Shown here in pieces: positions 6,123 to 12,685 of a DNA stretch of 12,685 nt. Positions within the stretch are counted from its first letter, which is position 1. Each line of letters begins with the position of its first letter. The notes beneath the pieces were generated by a model. That model ran no database searches. It was not told where the DNA came from and saw only the letters and a program-made list of their open reading frames with translations. Both the position numbers and the translations under genes were made by a program. The stretch comes from an uncultured Actinomycetes bacterium (lineage in GTDB: Bacteria; Actinomycetota; Actinomycetes; Mycobacteriales; Mycobacteriaceae), in NCBI GenBank assembly GCA_903911165.1, contig CAIWCQ010000463.1:1-12685 (forward strand), read 5' to 3'.

Positions 6123-6175
6123 TCCCCGCAACCGATCGGAGACCACTTAGAAGCCAGATCGCGTCCTTGCCCGGC

Positions 6176-6181
6176 TAGCCT
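6176..6181 (+). promoter_or_regulatory. Putative -10 of dacB2 copy 2 (leaderless)
   Basis: TAGCCT lies 5 bases before the GTG at 6187 and 8 before the ATG at 6190. The upstream bases hold no ribosome binding site. The spacing equals that of copy 1 if the ATG is used. Confidence 0.4.
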
Positions 6182-6186
6182 GGCCC

Positions 6187-7041
6187 GTGATGTCCGTCCT
6201 GTCGCGGTGGGTGAGCCGTGCCGCCACTGTTGCTGCGGCTTCGCTGGTCATGTCTTTCGCACCGGTGCCCGCCATCGCCGACCCGGACGGCCAGTCTGCG
6301 GCCGCCGTCGCCGTGCCGGCCGGCCCGGCCCGGGCCTGGCTGGTCGCCGACATGATCAGCGGCCGAATTCTCGGCGGCAACGATCCCTATGGTCGGTACG
6401 CACCCGCCAGCACCATCAAAGCGCTGCTGGCGATGGTGGTGCTCGATCAACTCAACCCCGATGCCACCGTTCGCGCGACGCCGTCGAGTACCGACGTCGA
6501 GTGCTCGTGTGTGGGACTGGTGCCGGGCGCCGCCTACACCACCCGCCAGTTGCTGGACGCGCTGCTGATGGTGTCCGGCAACGACGCGGCCAACCTGCTC
6601 GGTGAGATGCTGGGCGGTTCCCAGGCGGCGGTGGCGAAGATGAACGCCAAGGCCGCACAGTTCGGAGCGGTCAACACCCGAGCCGGGTCGCCGTCGGGCC
6701 TGGACGGCCCGGGCTGGGAATCGGTCACCACCGCGCAAGATCTGGCGATGATCTACCGCGCGGCGCTGACCTACCCGTTGCTCGCCCAGATCCTGCATCA
6801 GTCCACCGCGCTGTTCCCGGACGGCTCGGGCGGGCTGAAGACGATCGCCAGTCGCGACCGACTGCTGGCGAGTTACCCCGGCTACATCGGTGGCAAAACC
6901 GGCTACACCAATCTGGCCCAGGAGACCTACGTCGCGATCGCGCAGCGCGACGGACGCCAGCTGATCGCCGTGCTGCTATACGGCACCGACGAACTCTGGG
7001 ACCAGGGGCGGGCGCTACTGGACTGGGGTTTCACGCAATAA
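6187..7041 (+). CDS. D-alanyl-D-alanine carboxypeptidase, DacB2 type (copy 2)
   Basis: A 284-residue paralogue of the upstream DacB2, family S11. The active-site motifs are S75-T-I-K78 (PASTIK), S130-G-N132 (LLMVSGNDAANLL) and K237-T-G239 (YIGGKTGYTN). Blocks shared with copy 1 include VSGNDAAN, KMNAKAA, SPSGLDGP, IGGKTG and LLDWGF. The cysteine pair is E-C-S-C (106/108). The signal peptide runs to about residue 31 (FAPVPAIA). Differences from copy 1 are a shorter loop near the end (TDELWDQ against REGGPTYWDQ) and no tail after WGFTQ. The start is GTG 6187 or ATG 6190; the second fits the -10 spacing better and would remove one residue. It is divergent from the MPT63-like gene across 91 bases, and convergent with the amidohydrolase. 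The direct product is likely a periplasmic D,D-carboxypeptidase; redundancy or specialisation cannot be told from sequence. Confidence 0.94.
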   Translation: MMSVLSRWVSRAATVAAASLVMSFAPVPAIADPDGQSAAAVAVPAGPARAWLVADMISGRILGGNDPYGRYAPASTIKALLAMVVLDQLNPDATVRATPSSTDVECSCVGLVPGAAYTTRQLLDALLMVSGNDAANLLGEMLGGSQAAVAKMNAKAAQFGAVNTRAGSPSGLDGPGWESVTTAQDLAMIYRAALTYPLLAQILHQSTALFPDGSGGLKTIASRDRLLASYPGYIGGKTGYTNLAQETYVAIAQRDGRQLIAVLLYGTDELWDQGRALLDWGFTQ

Positions 7042-7060
7042 CCGGGGGTCACCCATACGG

Positions 7061-8137
7061 CTAGTAAACCCGGCCCCGTAGCACTACCCGGTCAGGCCGG
7101 GACAGCACTGCCGCGCCCGACCGCGGATCGTCGGTGAAGCACAGCAGGTCGGCCGGTGCGCCGTCGACGAGTGCCGGTCGGCCCAGCCATTCGCGGGCAT
7201 TCCAGCACGCCGCGCCCAACGCCTCGGTCGATGTCATACCGATGCCCGTGAGTGCCCCCACCTCCTCGGCGATCAGGCCGTGGGCCATCGTGCCGCCGGC
7301 ATCACTGCCGGCATAGATGGGCACACCGGCCTCGCGGGCGGCTCCGATCCGCTGCCGGCATCGGGCATAGAGAGCCCGCATATGCGACGCATAAACCGGG
7401 TACCGCGTTGCGGCGTCGGCGAATTCGGGAAAGTTCTCGATATTGATCAGCGTGGGCACCAGTGCCGTGCCATGCAGAGCCATCAGCGCGACGGTGTCCT
7501 CGGTCAGACCGGTGCCGTGTTCGATGCAGTCGATACCCGATTTGATCAGTCCGGGCAGTGCGTCCTCTCCGAAGACATGCGCGGTCACCCGGACACCCTC
7601 GGCGTGGGCGGCGGCGACGGCGGCTGTCAACACGTCGTCAGACCACAGCGGCGCCAGGTCGCCGACCGACCGGTCGATCCAGTCGCCGACGAGTTTCACC
7701 CATCCATCACTGCGGCGGGCCTGCTCGGCCAACGCTTCCGGGAGTTGCCATTCGTCGTCGAGTTCGATGGCGTAACCCTGCAGGTACCGCTTGGGTCGAG
7801 CCAAATGCCTTCCGGCCCTGATGATCCGGGGAAGATCATGGTGGTCGTCAAGACTGCGGGTGTCGGTGGGCGAACCACAGTCACGCAGCAACAGTGCGCC
7901 GGCGTCACGTTCGGTCTGAGCCTGGGCGATCGCCTCGTCGAGTTCGACCCCACCGTGTGGGCCGAGACCGACGTGGCAATGCGCATCGACCAGACCCGGG
8001 AGGACCCAGCCGCCGTCGAAGACTGTCTCAGCACCGTGCACCGGTTCCTTGCGCAGGATCCCGTCGGCGATCCACCACTCGACGTCCTGTTCATCCGGCA
8101 ACCCGCGGCCACGGACGTGGAGCACCGGGGCGGCCAC
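7061..8137 (-). CDS. Metal-dependent amidohydrolase (Rv2915c-like)
   Basis: A 358-residue cytoplasmic enzyme of the amidohydrolase superfamily, imidazolonepropionase/prolidase-like branch. The metal ligands expected for this fold are visible in order: H53-C-H55 in GLVDAHCHVG, K148 in DGWVKLVGDW (candidate carboxylated lysine), H187 in VTAHVF, H207 in CIEHGTG and D279 in YAGSDAGG. The C-terminal strands (ADLLCFTDDP, VVLRGRVY) complete the small beta-sandwich. Substrate is unknown; members cleave cyclic amides, peptides or related compounds. The start is a GTG at 8137, five bases after the ffh stop, with no clear ribosome binding site, so it probably relies on readthrough from ffh translation. 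The same ffh-amidohydrolase pairing is remembered from M. tuberculosis. Confidence 0.9.
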   Translation of the reverse strand: MAAPVLHVRGRGLPDEQDVEWWIADGILRKEPVHGAETVFDGGWVLPGLVDAHCHVGLGPHGGVELDEAIAQAQTERDAGALLLRDCGSPTDTRSLDDHHDLPRIIRAGRHLARPKRYLQGYAIELDDEWQLPEALAEQARRSDGWVKLVGDWIDRSVGDLAPLWSDDVLTAAVAAAHAEGVRVTAHVFGEDALPGLIKSGIDCIEHGTGLTEDTVALMALHGTALVPTLINIENFPEFADAATRYPVYASHMRALYARCRQRIGAAREAGVPIYAGSDAGGTMAHGLIAEEVGALTGIGMTSTEALGAACWNAREWLGRPALVDGAPADLLCFTDDPRSGAAVLSRPDRVVLRGRVY

Positions 8138-8142
8138 CGGCG

Positions 8143-9696
8143 TCAGTTCTTGCCGGGGAATTTCAGCTTGGACAGGTCGAAGCCGGCCAGGCCGGGCGGC
8201 AGCTGGTTGAGTCCCTCGGGCAGTTGCGACAGATCCGGGAAATCAGCCGGCATCTGCGAGTCCATTAACGGATTGCGCGCCTTGGCGGGCGTCGGACCGC
8301 GGCCCTTCTTCCCCTTCTTGTTCTTCGCGTTCTTCTTCGACGACCGGCGAGCGAATCCCAGTCCCATCGATCCGGCCATCTGCGACATCATCTTCCGGGC
8401 GTCGAAGAATCGGTCGACGAGTTGGTTGACCTCCGAGACCGCGACCCCGGAGCCGTTCGCGATGCGCAGCCGGCGCGAGGCGTTGATGATCTTCGGGTCG
8501 GCTCGTTCCTCGGGTGTCATGCCGCGGATGATCGCCTGAACCCGGTCGAGGTGGCTGTCGTCGACGGCAGCGAGGGCCTCTTTCATCTGACCGGCGCCGG
8601 GCAGCATGCCCAGCAGGTTTCCGATCGGGCCCATCTTGCGAATGGCCAGCATCTGTTCCAGGAAGTCCTCGAGCGTCAGTTCACCGGAGCCGATCTTGGC
8701 CGCCGCATCCTCGGCCTGTTGCGCGTCGAAGACCTGCTCGGCCTGCTCGATCAGCGAAAGCACATCGCCCATGCCGAGGATCCGGCTCGCCATCCGGTCG
8801 GGGTGGAAGACGTCGAAATCCTCGAGTTTCTCGCCGGTGGAGGCGAACAGGATCGGAACCCCGGTGACCTCGCGCACCGACAGCGCGGCACCACCGCGCG
8901 CGTCGCCGTCCAGTTTCGTCAGCACGACGCCGGTGTAGCCGACACCGGCGCCGAAGGCCTCGGCGGTGGTCACCGCGTCCTGCCCGATCATCGCGTCGAG
9001 GACGAAGAGGGTCTCATCAGGCGATACCGCGTCGCGGATCGCGGCCGCCTGGGCCATCAGAACGTCGTCGATACCGAGACGGCCGGCGGTGTCGACGATG
9101 ACCACATCGAACAATTTCGCCCGGGCCTCGACCAACCCCGCGGCGGCCACCGCGACCGGATCCCCCGGCCCGGCGCCGACGGTCTCCGCGGATTCCACCG
9201 AGGTGCCCGGATGTGGAGCGAAGACGCTGACCCCGGCTCGCTCGCCGACGATCTGCAACTGGGTCACCGCGCCTGGCCGCTGCAGATCGCAGGCCACCAG
9301 CAGCGGCGTGTGCCCCTGGCCGCGCAGCCAGTAGGCCAGTTTGCCGGCCAGTGTGGTCTTGCCGGCACCCTGCAGACCGGCCAGCATGATCACCGTCGGC
9401 GGGGTCTTGGCGAACGCCAGCCGGCGGGTCTCACCGCCGAGGATTCCGACGAGTTCCTCGTTGACGATCTTGACGACCTGTTGGGCCGGGTTCAGGGCGC
9501 CCGACACCTCAGCGCCGCGGGCGCGTTGCTTGATGCGGCCGACGAACTCGCGCACCACCGGCAGCGAGACGTCGGCCTCGAGCAGCGCCAACCGGATCTC
9601 ACGGGCGGTCGCGTCGATATCGGCGTCGGTCAGCCGGCCTTTGCTGCGCAGGCCGGCCAGCGCACCGGTTAACCGATCGGAGAGGGATTCAAACAC
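8143..9696 (-). CDS. ffh: Signal recognition particle protein Ffh
   Basis: Ffh is the SRP54-family GTPase that, with 4.5S RNA, delivers ribosomes making membrane proteins to FtsY. The 517-residue product has the N domain (1-95, ending ETRRLAFAKTPP), the G domain with P-loop GLQGAGKTT (108-116 region), DTAGR (202-206) and TKLDG (260-264), and the methionine-rich M domain from about 325. The latter contains RKMGPIGNLLGMLPG and the RNA-binding SRRLRIANGSG (407-417). The tail has a Lys/Gly-rich linker and ends in the mycobacterial signature FDLSKLKFPGK. Compared with my memory of the M. tuberculosis protein, about six extra residues lie near TSVESAETVGAGPGDP. The start is a GTG at 9696, with TAGGCT six bases upstream, arguing for a leaderless transcript. 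Confidence 0.98.
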   Translation of the reverse strand: MFESLSDRLTGALAGLRSKGRLTDADIDATAREIRLALLEADVSLPVVREFVGRIKQRARGAEVSGALNPAQQVVKIVNEELVGILGGETRRLAFAKTPPTVIMLAGLQGAGKTTLAGKLAYWLRGQGHTPLLVACDLQRPGAVTQLQIVGERAGVSVFAPHPGTSVESAETVGAGPGDPVAVAAAGLVEARAKLFDVVIVDTAGRLGIDDVLMAQAAAIRDAVSPDETLFVLDAMIGQDAVTTAEAFGAGVGYTGVVLTKLDGDARGGAALSVREVTGVPILFASTGEKLEDFDVFHPDRMASRILGMGDVLSLIEQAEQVFDAQQAEDAAAKIGSGELTLEDFLEQMLAIRKMGPIGNLLGMLPGAGQMKEALAAVDDSHLDRVQAIIRGMTPEERADPKIINASRRLRIANGSGVAVSEVNQLVDRFFDARKMMSQMAGSMGLGFARRSSKKNAKNKKGKKGRGPTPAKARNPLMDSQMPADFPDLSQLPEGLNQLPPGLAGFDLSKLKFPGKN

Positions 9697-9702
9697 CCGG
9701 TC

Positions 9703-9708
9703 AGCCTA
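9703..9708 (-). promoter_or_regulatory. Putative -10 of ffh (leaderless)
   Basis: The minus strand reads TAGGCT followed by six bases (GACCGG) and the GTG start, so transcription would begin at the start codon. This implies ffh has its own promoter in the 54-base gap after the transporter operon. Confidence 0.45.
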
Positions 9709-9750
9709 GCTTGGGAATCCCGGCGGTCGGGAAGTAGCGCCGCGCCGGGG

Positions 9751-10743
9751 CTACCCGCGCGCGGCAAGGATGCACGCCGCGCGGTGGCCGGACGCCACCT
9801 CGATCAACACCGGAATAGTGTCACGGCAGGCCGGCTCGACCACCGGGCATCGGGAGGCGAACGCGCACCCGGGCGGGGGGTGCACCGCATCGGGCAATTC
9901 TCCGGCGGCCCCGTCGGCTGGCGCGTCAAATTGCATCTGCACCGCCGGATCCGGCGAGGGGATCGCCGACACGAGGGCGCGGGTGTAAGGGTGGACGGGA
10001 GCATCCATCACCTGCCGGGCGGGACCCTCCTCGACGATCCGGCCGAAGTACATGACGGCAATCCGATCCGCCAGCATCACCGCACCGGCCAGATCATGGG
10101 TGATGATCAAAACAGCGAGGCCCCCGCGCCGAAGATCATCAATGAGTTCGAGGACGCTGGCGCGCACCGAGACGTCGAGCATCGAGACCGGCTCGTCAGC
10201 GACCAGCAACCGGGGCGTCAGCGCGATCGCGGCAGCGATGGCGACCCGCTGACGCTGCCCACCAGAAAGCTGATGCGGATAGCGGTCCAGCACCGTGTTC
10301 GCCGGCGCCAGACCTACCCGCTCAAGCGCCTGGCGGACGATCGCTGCGCGTTCACCGCGTGGCACCCGGTGGATGCGCAGACCCTCTTCGACGATTGCCC
10401 GAACAGTAAGCCGGGGGTCGAGCGCGTCATAGGGATCTTGATGGACCAACTGGATAGCCCGGCGATAGGGCCGCAGGTCTGCGCCGCGTAAACCGGCGAT
10501 ATCGATACCGTCGAAGATCACCCGACCACCACTTGCGTGCTGCAGGCCGACGATCGTGCGGGCCACGGTGCTCTTGCCGCAGCCGGACTCCCCCACCAGC
10601 GCCACAATCTCGCCGGCCTGCACCGTCAAAGACAAACCCTCGACGGCATGCACCACCGGCCGCCCCGACCGCCCGAGGATGCCCGGCGCGCCCAATGGGT
10701 AGCGCACGATGAGATCGGACAACTCCAGCAGTGGTGCGCTCAT
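9751..10743 (-). CDS. Peptide-type ABC importer ATPase, DppF/OppF family
   Basis: A 330-residue ATP-binding subunit of an oligopeptide/dipeptide/nickel (PepT class) importer. Motifs in order: Walker A GESGCGKST (51-59), Q-loop near H101-Q102 (VHQDP), signature LSGGQ (159-163), Walker B LLVADEP (179-185) and switch H216. The family-specific C-terminal extension is present (HPYTRAL at 251-257), with four cysteines C293, C299, C306 and C324 spaced as in ATPases of this family that carry an iron-sulfur cluster. The start is the ATG at 10743, overlapping the upstream ATPase stop by one base (TGATG). A TTG at 10746 is in frame but less likely. It is the last gene of the transporter operon; ffh follows after 54 bases. 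Substrate cannot be read from an ATPase. Confidence 0.93.
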   Translation of the reverse strand: MSAPLLELSDLIVRYPLGAPGILGRSGRPVVHAVEGLSLTVQAGEIVALVGESGCGKSTVARTIVGLQHASGGRVIFDGIDIAGLRGADLRPYRRAIQLVHQDPYDALDPRLTVRAIVEEGLRIHRVPRGERAAIVRQALERVGLAPANTVLDRYPHQLSGGQRQRVAIAAAIALTPRLLVADEPVSMLDVSVRASVLELIDDLRRGGLAVLIITHDLAGAVMLADRIAVMYFGRIVEEGPARQVMDAPVHPYTRALVSAIPSPDPAVQMQFDAPADGAAGELPDAVHPPPGCAFASRCPVVEPACRDTIPVLIEVASGHRAACILAARG

Positions 10744-11705
10744 CAACCCTGCCCGGCGCGATCGGCGAGATGGCAGGCAACGACTGATTCACCATCGGAA
10801 ATACTGGGGGGCTCGGTAATTCGACACATTGCCTCGACTGATGGGCAGCGGGGAGCAAATGCGCAGCCGATAACCTCGACATCGAGCCGCGGTGGTTCTC
10901 CAGGTATCGAACTCACGCCGGCGGCTGCCTGCGGTCGGGTAACGGCCGCCAGTAATGCCCGCGTGTAGGGATGGCATGGGACGGAGAGCAGACGGGTCAC
11001 CGGAGCTTCCTCGACCACACGTCCGGCGTACATCACCGCGACTCGTTCAGTGACCTGGACTACCGCGGGCAAGTCATGGCTGATGAATACCAGGGCGATA
11101 CCGAGGTTGTCGGAAACGCGCCGCAGCAATCGCAGGATCTCCGCTTGAACAATAACGTCGAGCGCAGTGGTCGGCTCGTCGGCCAACAACACCTTGGGAC
11201 CGCATGCCAGCGCCATAGCCAGCGCAGCCCGTTGCCGCATACCGCCGGAGAACTCGTGGGGGTAGTGCGCGGCACGCCGCGCGGGAATACCGACCATCTC
11301 GAGCAGTTCGCCAACACGATCATTGGCGTCCCGGCGACTGGCTTTGCGATGAATCCGGATTGGCTCAGCGATCTGTTCACCGATGGTGCGCACCGGGTTG
11401 AAGGCGTTCATCGCCCCCTGGAACACCATCGCGATGTCCCGCCACCGGTGCGGACGCATACCGCTGTCACCACCGGCAAGGATGTCGATCCCGTCGAACA
11501 GCACCTGCCCGGAGACCTCGGCGTTCGGTGGCAACAGTCCCATCATTGCCAGTACCAGGGTGGACTTGCCGCAACCCGACTCTCCGACGATCCCGAGCCG
11601 GTCGCGCGCGTGCAGGGCAAGGGAGACGCCACGGACCGCGTGCAGGTGCCCGGATTCGATGTCGAACTCGACGTGCAGGTCACGAACCTCCAGGACGGGG
11701 CTCAT
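10743..11705 (-). CDS. Peptide-type ABC importer ATPase, DppD/OppD family
   Basis: A 320-residue partner ATPase. Motifs: Walker A GESGCGKST (41-49), Q-loop Q96 (VFQGAMNAFNP, the typical DppD form), signature FSGGM (152-156), Walker B LLADEPTTALD (173-183) and switch H210. The C-terminal regulatory extension has HPYTRALL and cysteines C281, C287, C294 and C311, the candidate iron-sulfur ligands. The ATG at 11705 gives the normal MSPVLEVRDL start; the much longer frame upstream reads through the permease gene and is spurious. GGGAG lies 5 bases before the ATG, inside one copy of a 26-bp tandem repeat. M. tuberculosis dipeptide importers, as I recall, have the two ATPases fused; here they are separate genes overlapping by one base. 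Confidence 0.93.
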   Translation of the reverse strand: MSPVLEVRDLHVEFDIESGHLHAVRGVSLALHARDRLGIVGESGCGKSTLVLAMMGLLPPNAEVSGQVLFDGIDILAGGDSGMRPHRWRDIAMVFQGAMNAFNPVRTIGEQIAEPIRIHRKASRRDANDRVGELLEMVGIPARRAAHYPHEFSGGMRQRAALAMALACGPKVLLADEPTTALDVIVQAEILRLLRRVSDNLGIALVFISHDLPAVVQVTERVAVMYAGRVVEEAPVTRLLSVPCHPYTRALLAAVTRPQAAAGVSSIPGEPPRLDVEVIGCAFAPRCPSVEAMCRITEPPSISDGESVVACHLADRAGQG

Positions 11706-11731
11706 GGGCGCTCCCGAGCGCTGGAAATCAT
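11702..11731 (-). other. Nine-codon relay ORF between permease and ATPase
   Basis: An ATG at 11731 overlaps the permease stop as ATGA and opens a frame encoding MISSARERP. Its TGA (11702-11704) overlaps the ATPase ATG (11703-11705), again as ATGA. It has its own GGGAG five bases upstream (11737-11741). The frame is seen directly; that it is translated and links the two genes is inferred. Confidence 0.45.
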
Positions 11732-11747
11732 GGGCGCTCCCGAGCGC
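11702..11747. repeat. 26-bp tandem duplication at the permease/ATPase junction
   Basis: Twenty bases are identical at 11702-11721 and 11728-11747, giving a period of 26. Each copy carries, on the minus strand, GGGAG, then CGCCC and ATGA. The upstream copy (11728-11747) ends the permease; the downstream copy (11702-11721) starts the ATPase. Each copy can fold as a short hairpin with GGGAG in or near the loop (GGCGCT/AGCGCC at 11733-11748; one mismatch in the other copy). Confidence 0.95.
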
Positions 11748-12660
11748 CGTGCAGCGGACGCACCCGGAAGCGGCGAACGGCGAGGTGCCCCACCTTGAGC
11801 CGGGGGTTGAGGGTGTCTTCCATACCCTGTCCGGCGACGGTCGCCGCCAGCACCACCAGCGTGACCGCAAGGCCCGGCGGCAGCACCACCCACCAGGCTC
11901 CCGCAATGACCGCGCCCTGGTCGAGTGCGTCCTGGATCATTCGCCCCCACGACACCACCGAGGGATCTCCGAGTCCGAGGAAGCTGATGTAGGTCTCGGC
12001 GAAGATCGCGTTGGCCACCATCAACACCGTGTTGGCAACAAGCAGTGGGGTTACCTGTGGAACTACATGCCGAGTCAGGACGAACAGCGGGGAGGCCCCC
12101 ATCGCCTCAACCCGTCGCACGAACGTGCGCTCCCGCACCGACATCACCTGCGCCCGGATCAGTCGCGCGGTCGATGCCCAGTAGACCAAGCCGATGACAA
12201 TCATGATGTTGGTCAGGCTCTGGCCGAAAACCGCTGCGGCGACAATCATCAGCGGAATATCGGGGATCACTAGGAAATAGTCGGTGATCCTCATCAGCAC
12301 GCCGTCGGTTCGGCCGCCGATATAGCCGGCGACGAACCCGATGGTTCCCCCGATCAACATTCCGACAAGTGCCGCGATCAAACCCACCATTAACGACGTC
12401 TGTGCGCCGTGCACGAGCCGGGACATTACGTCGAAACCACCTCCGTCCAACCCCAGCGGGTGCGCTGGGGTGGGAGTGGCAAAACCGTTGGCAAACTGGG
12501 TGTTCACCGGCGTGGGCGCGATTACCGGCGCGAGCAGAGCGATCAGGGCGAAGGCGCCCAATGCACACAGTCCGACTACCGTCTGCCGGTTCCCGGCTAT
12601 CAGACGGCGCGCGGTCCCCCGGCGGGTGACCGCCCGCTCACCCGCCGGTAACGCGACCAC
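11728..12660 (-). CDS. Peptide-type ABC importer permease, DppC/OppC family
   Basis: A 310-residue inner-membrane permease. A cytoplasmic basic N-terminus (TRRGTARRLIAGNRQ) leads into a first helix at 28-50. The periplasmic stretch has the DppC hallmark HPLGLDGGGFDVMSRLVHGAQTSL (68-90, quoted here only as a landmark), followed by helices at about 88-115, 127-146, 151-167, 205-228 and 253-277. The coupling (EAA) loop EAMGASPLFVLTRHVVPQ starts at 185. The family more often has Gly-Arg-Asp where this protein reads Gly-Phe-Asp. The start is the GTG at 12660, preceded by AAGGA with 6 bases spacing, and overlaps the end of the preceding permease by 23 bases. The stop falls in the first copy of the 26-bp duplication; the last residues (GARERP) are encoded by it. 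Confidence 0.93.
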   Translation of the reverse strand: MVALPAGERAVTRRGTARRLIAGNRQTVVGLCALGAFALIALLAPVIAPTPVNTQFANGFATPTPAHPLGLDGGGFDVMSRLVHGAQTSLMVGLIAALVGMLIGGTIGFVAGYIGGRTDGVLMRITDYFLVIPDIPLMIVAAAVFGQSLTNIMIVIGLVYWASTARLIRAQVMSVRERTFVRRVEAMGASPLFVLTRHVVPQVTPLLVANTVLMVANAIFAETYISFLGLGDPSVVSWGRMIQDALDQGAVIAGAWWVVLPPGLAVTLVVLAATVAGQGMEDTLNPRLKVGHLAVRRFRVRPLHGARERP

Positions 12661-12685
12661 TGCGAATCCTTGGATCGATTCGGAC
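12638..12685 (-). CDS. Peptide-type ABC importer permease, DppB/OppB family, C-terminal end only
   Basis: The last 15 codons of a preceding gene enter from the right edge, reading VRIDPRIRSGRVTGG and then TGA (12638-12640). The DPRIR ending is typical of the DppB/OppB permease C-terminus, and this is the expected position for that gene in front of a DppC-type permease. The frame overlaps the next start by 23 bases. Too short for certainty, but motif, frame and context agree. Confidence 0.65.
   Translation of the reverse strand, partial: VRIDPRIRSGRVTGG

Noticed and set aside
8422..9672. Long plus-strand frame of about 416 codons opposite ffh, and a similar one over 7280-8539
   Set aside because: Both lie antisense to well-conserved genes with complete motifs. 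Long antisense frames are expected in high-GC DNA with strong third-position bias, and their translations resemble no family.
9734..9754. Terminator hairpin after the transporter operon (GTAGC/GCTAC)
   Set aside because: Only five clean base pairs with a GC loop and no T-tract, and it includes the stop codon; too weak to list as a feature.
11706..11906. Longer first ATPase starting inside the permease gene
   Set aside because: The additional 67 codons are an out-of-frame reading of the permease C-terminus. The normal ATPase start with a GGGAG site is at 11705.
1..12685. Mobile elements, integrases, attachment sites, tRNA genes or a defence system
   Set aside because: No transposase, integrase, terminal inverted repeats, tRNA cloverleaf or defence-type protein was found on either strand.

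Overview
The window reads as a conserved chromosomal core region of a high-GC actinobacterium, most likely a fast-growing Mycobacterium/Mycolicibacterium. Gene content and order follow the M. tuberculosis block from lepB through rplS, lppW, trmD, rimM, a KH protein, rpsP, a SnoaL-like protein, dacB2, an amidohydrolase and ffh (recalled as Rv2903c to Rv2916c, from memory, no search run). Protein sequences are close enough to these families to be recognised residue by residue.

Layout. 1-553 (minus): the start of signal peptidase I gene lepB behind rplS (L19). 878-1786 (plus): an LppW-like beta-lactamase-fold protein. 1783-3772 (minus): the compact operon rpsP-khpA-rimM-trmD, with gaps or overlaps of -4, +13 and +1 bases. 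3985-4398 (minus): a SnoaL/NTF2-fold protein. 4458-7041: two paralogous DacB2-type D,D-carboxypeptidases (plus) flanking a secreted MPT63-like protein (minus). 7061-9696 (minus): ffh and a downstream metal-dependent amidohydrolase. 9751-12685 (minus): a peptide-type ABC importer, comprising the tail of a first permease, a second permease and two separate ATPases. No substrate-binding protein is visible.

Functional picture. The left half couples translation (S16, L19, ribosome maturation factor RimM, tRNA m1G37 methylation by TrmD) with protein export (LepB, Ffh). The middle holds envelope genes: three serine hydrolases of the penicillin-binding fold and one secreted immunoglobulin-like protein. 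The importer at the right end looks like an accessory addition next to ffh compared with the tuberculosis gene order.

No mobile element, CRISPR array, tRNA, rRNA, defence system or obviously new multi-gene system is visible. The interesting material is fine structure. (1) A 26-bp tandem duplication of the stop/start junction between the importer permease and the first ATPase creates a nine-codon relay ORF. (2) A pair of perfect 14-bp palindromes, 29 bp apart, sits at the end of dacB2; their internal differences are symmetric and preserve the dyad. (3) A 23-bp AT-richer repeat is present three times in tandem just upstream of the putative rpsP promoter. (4) Almost identical extended -10 elements precede rplS and rpsP. 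(5) The LppW homologue has no lipobox cysteine.
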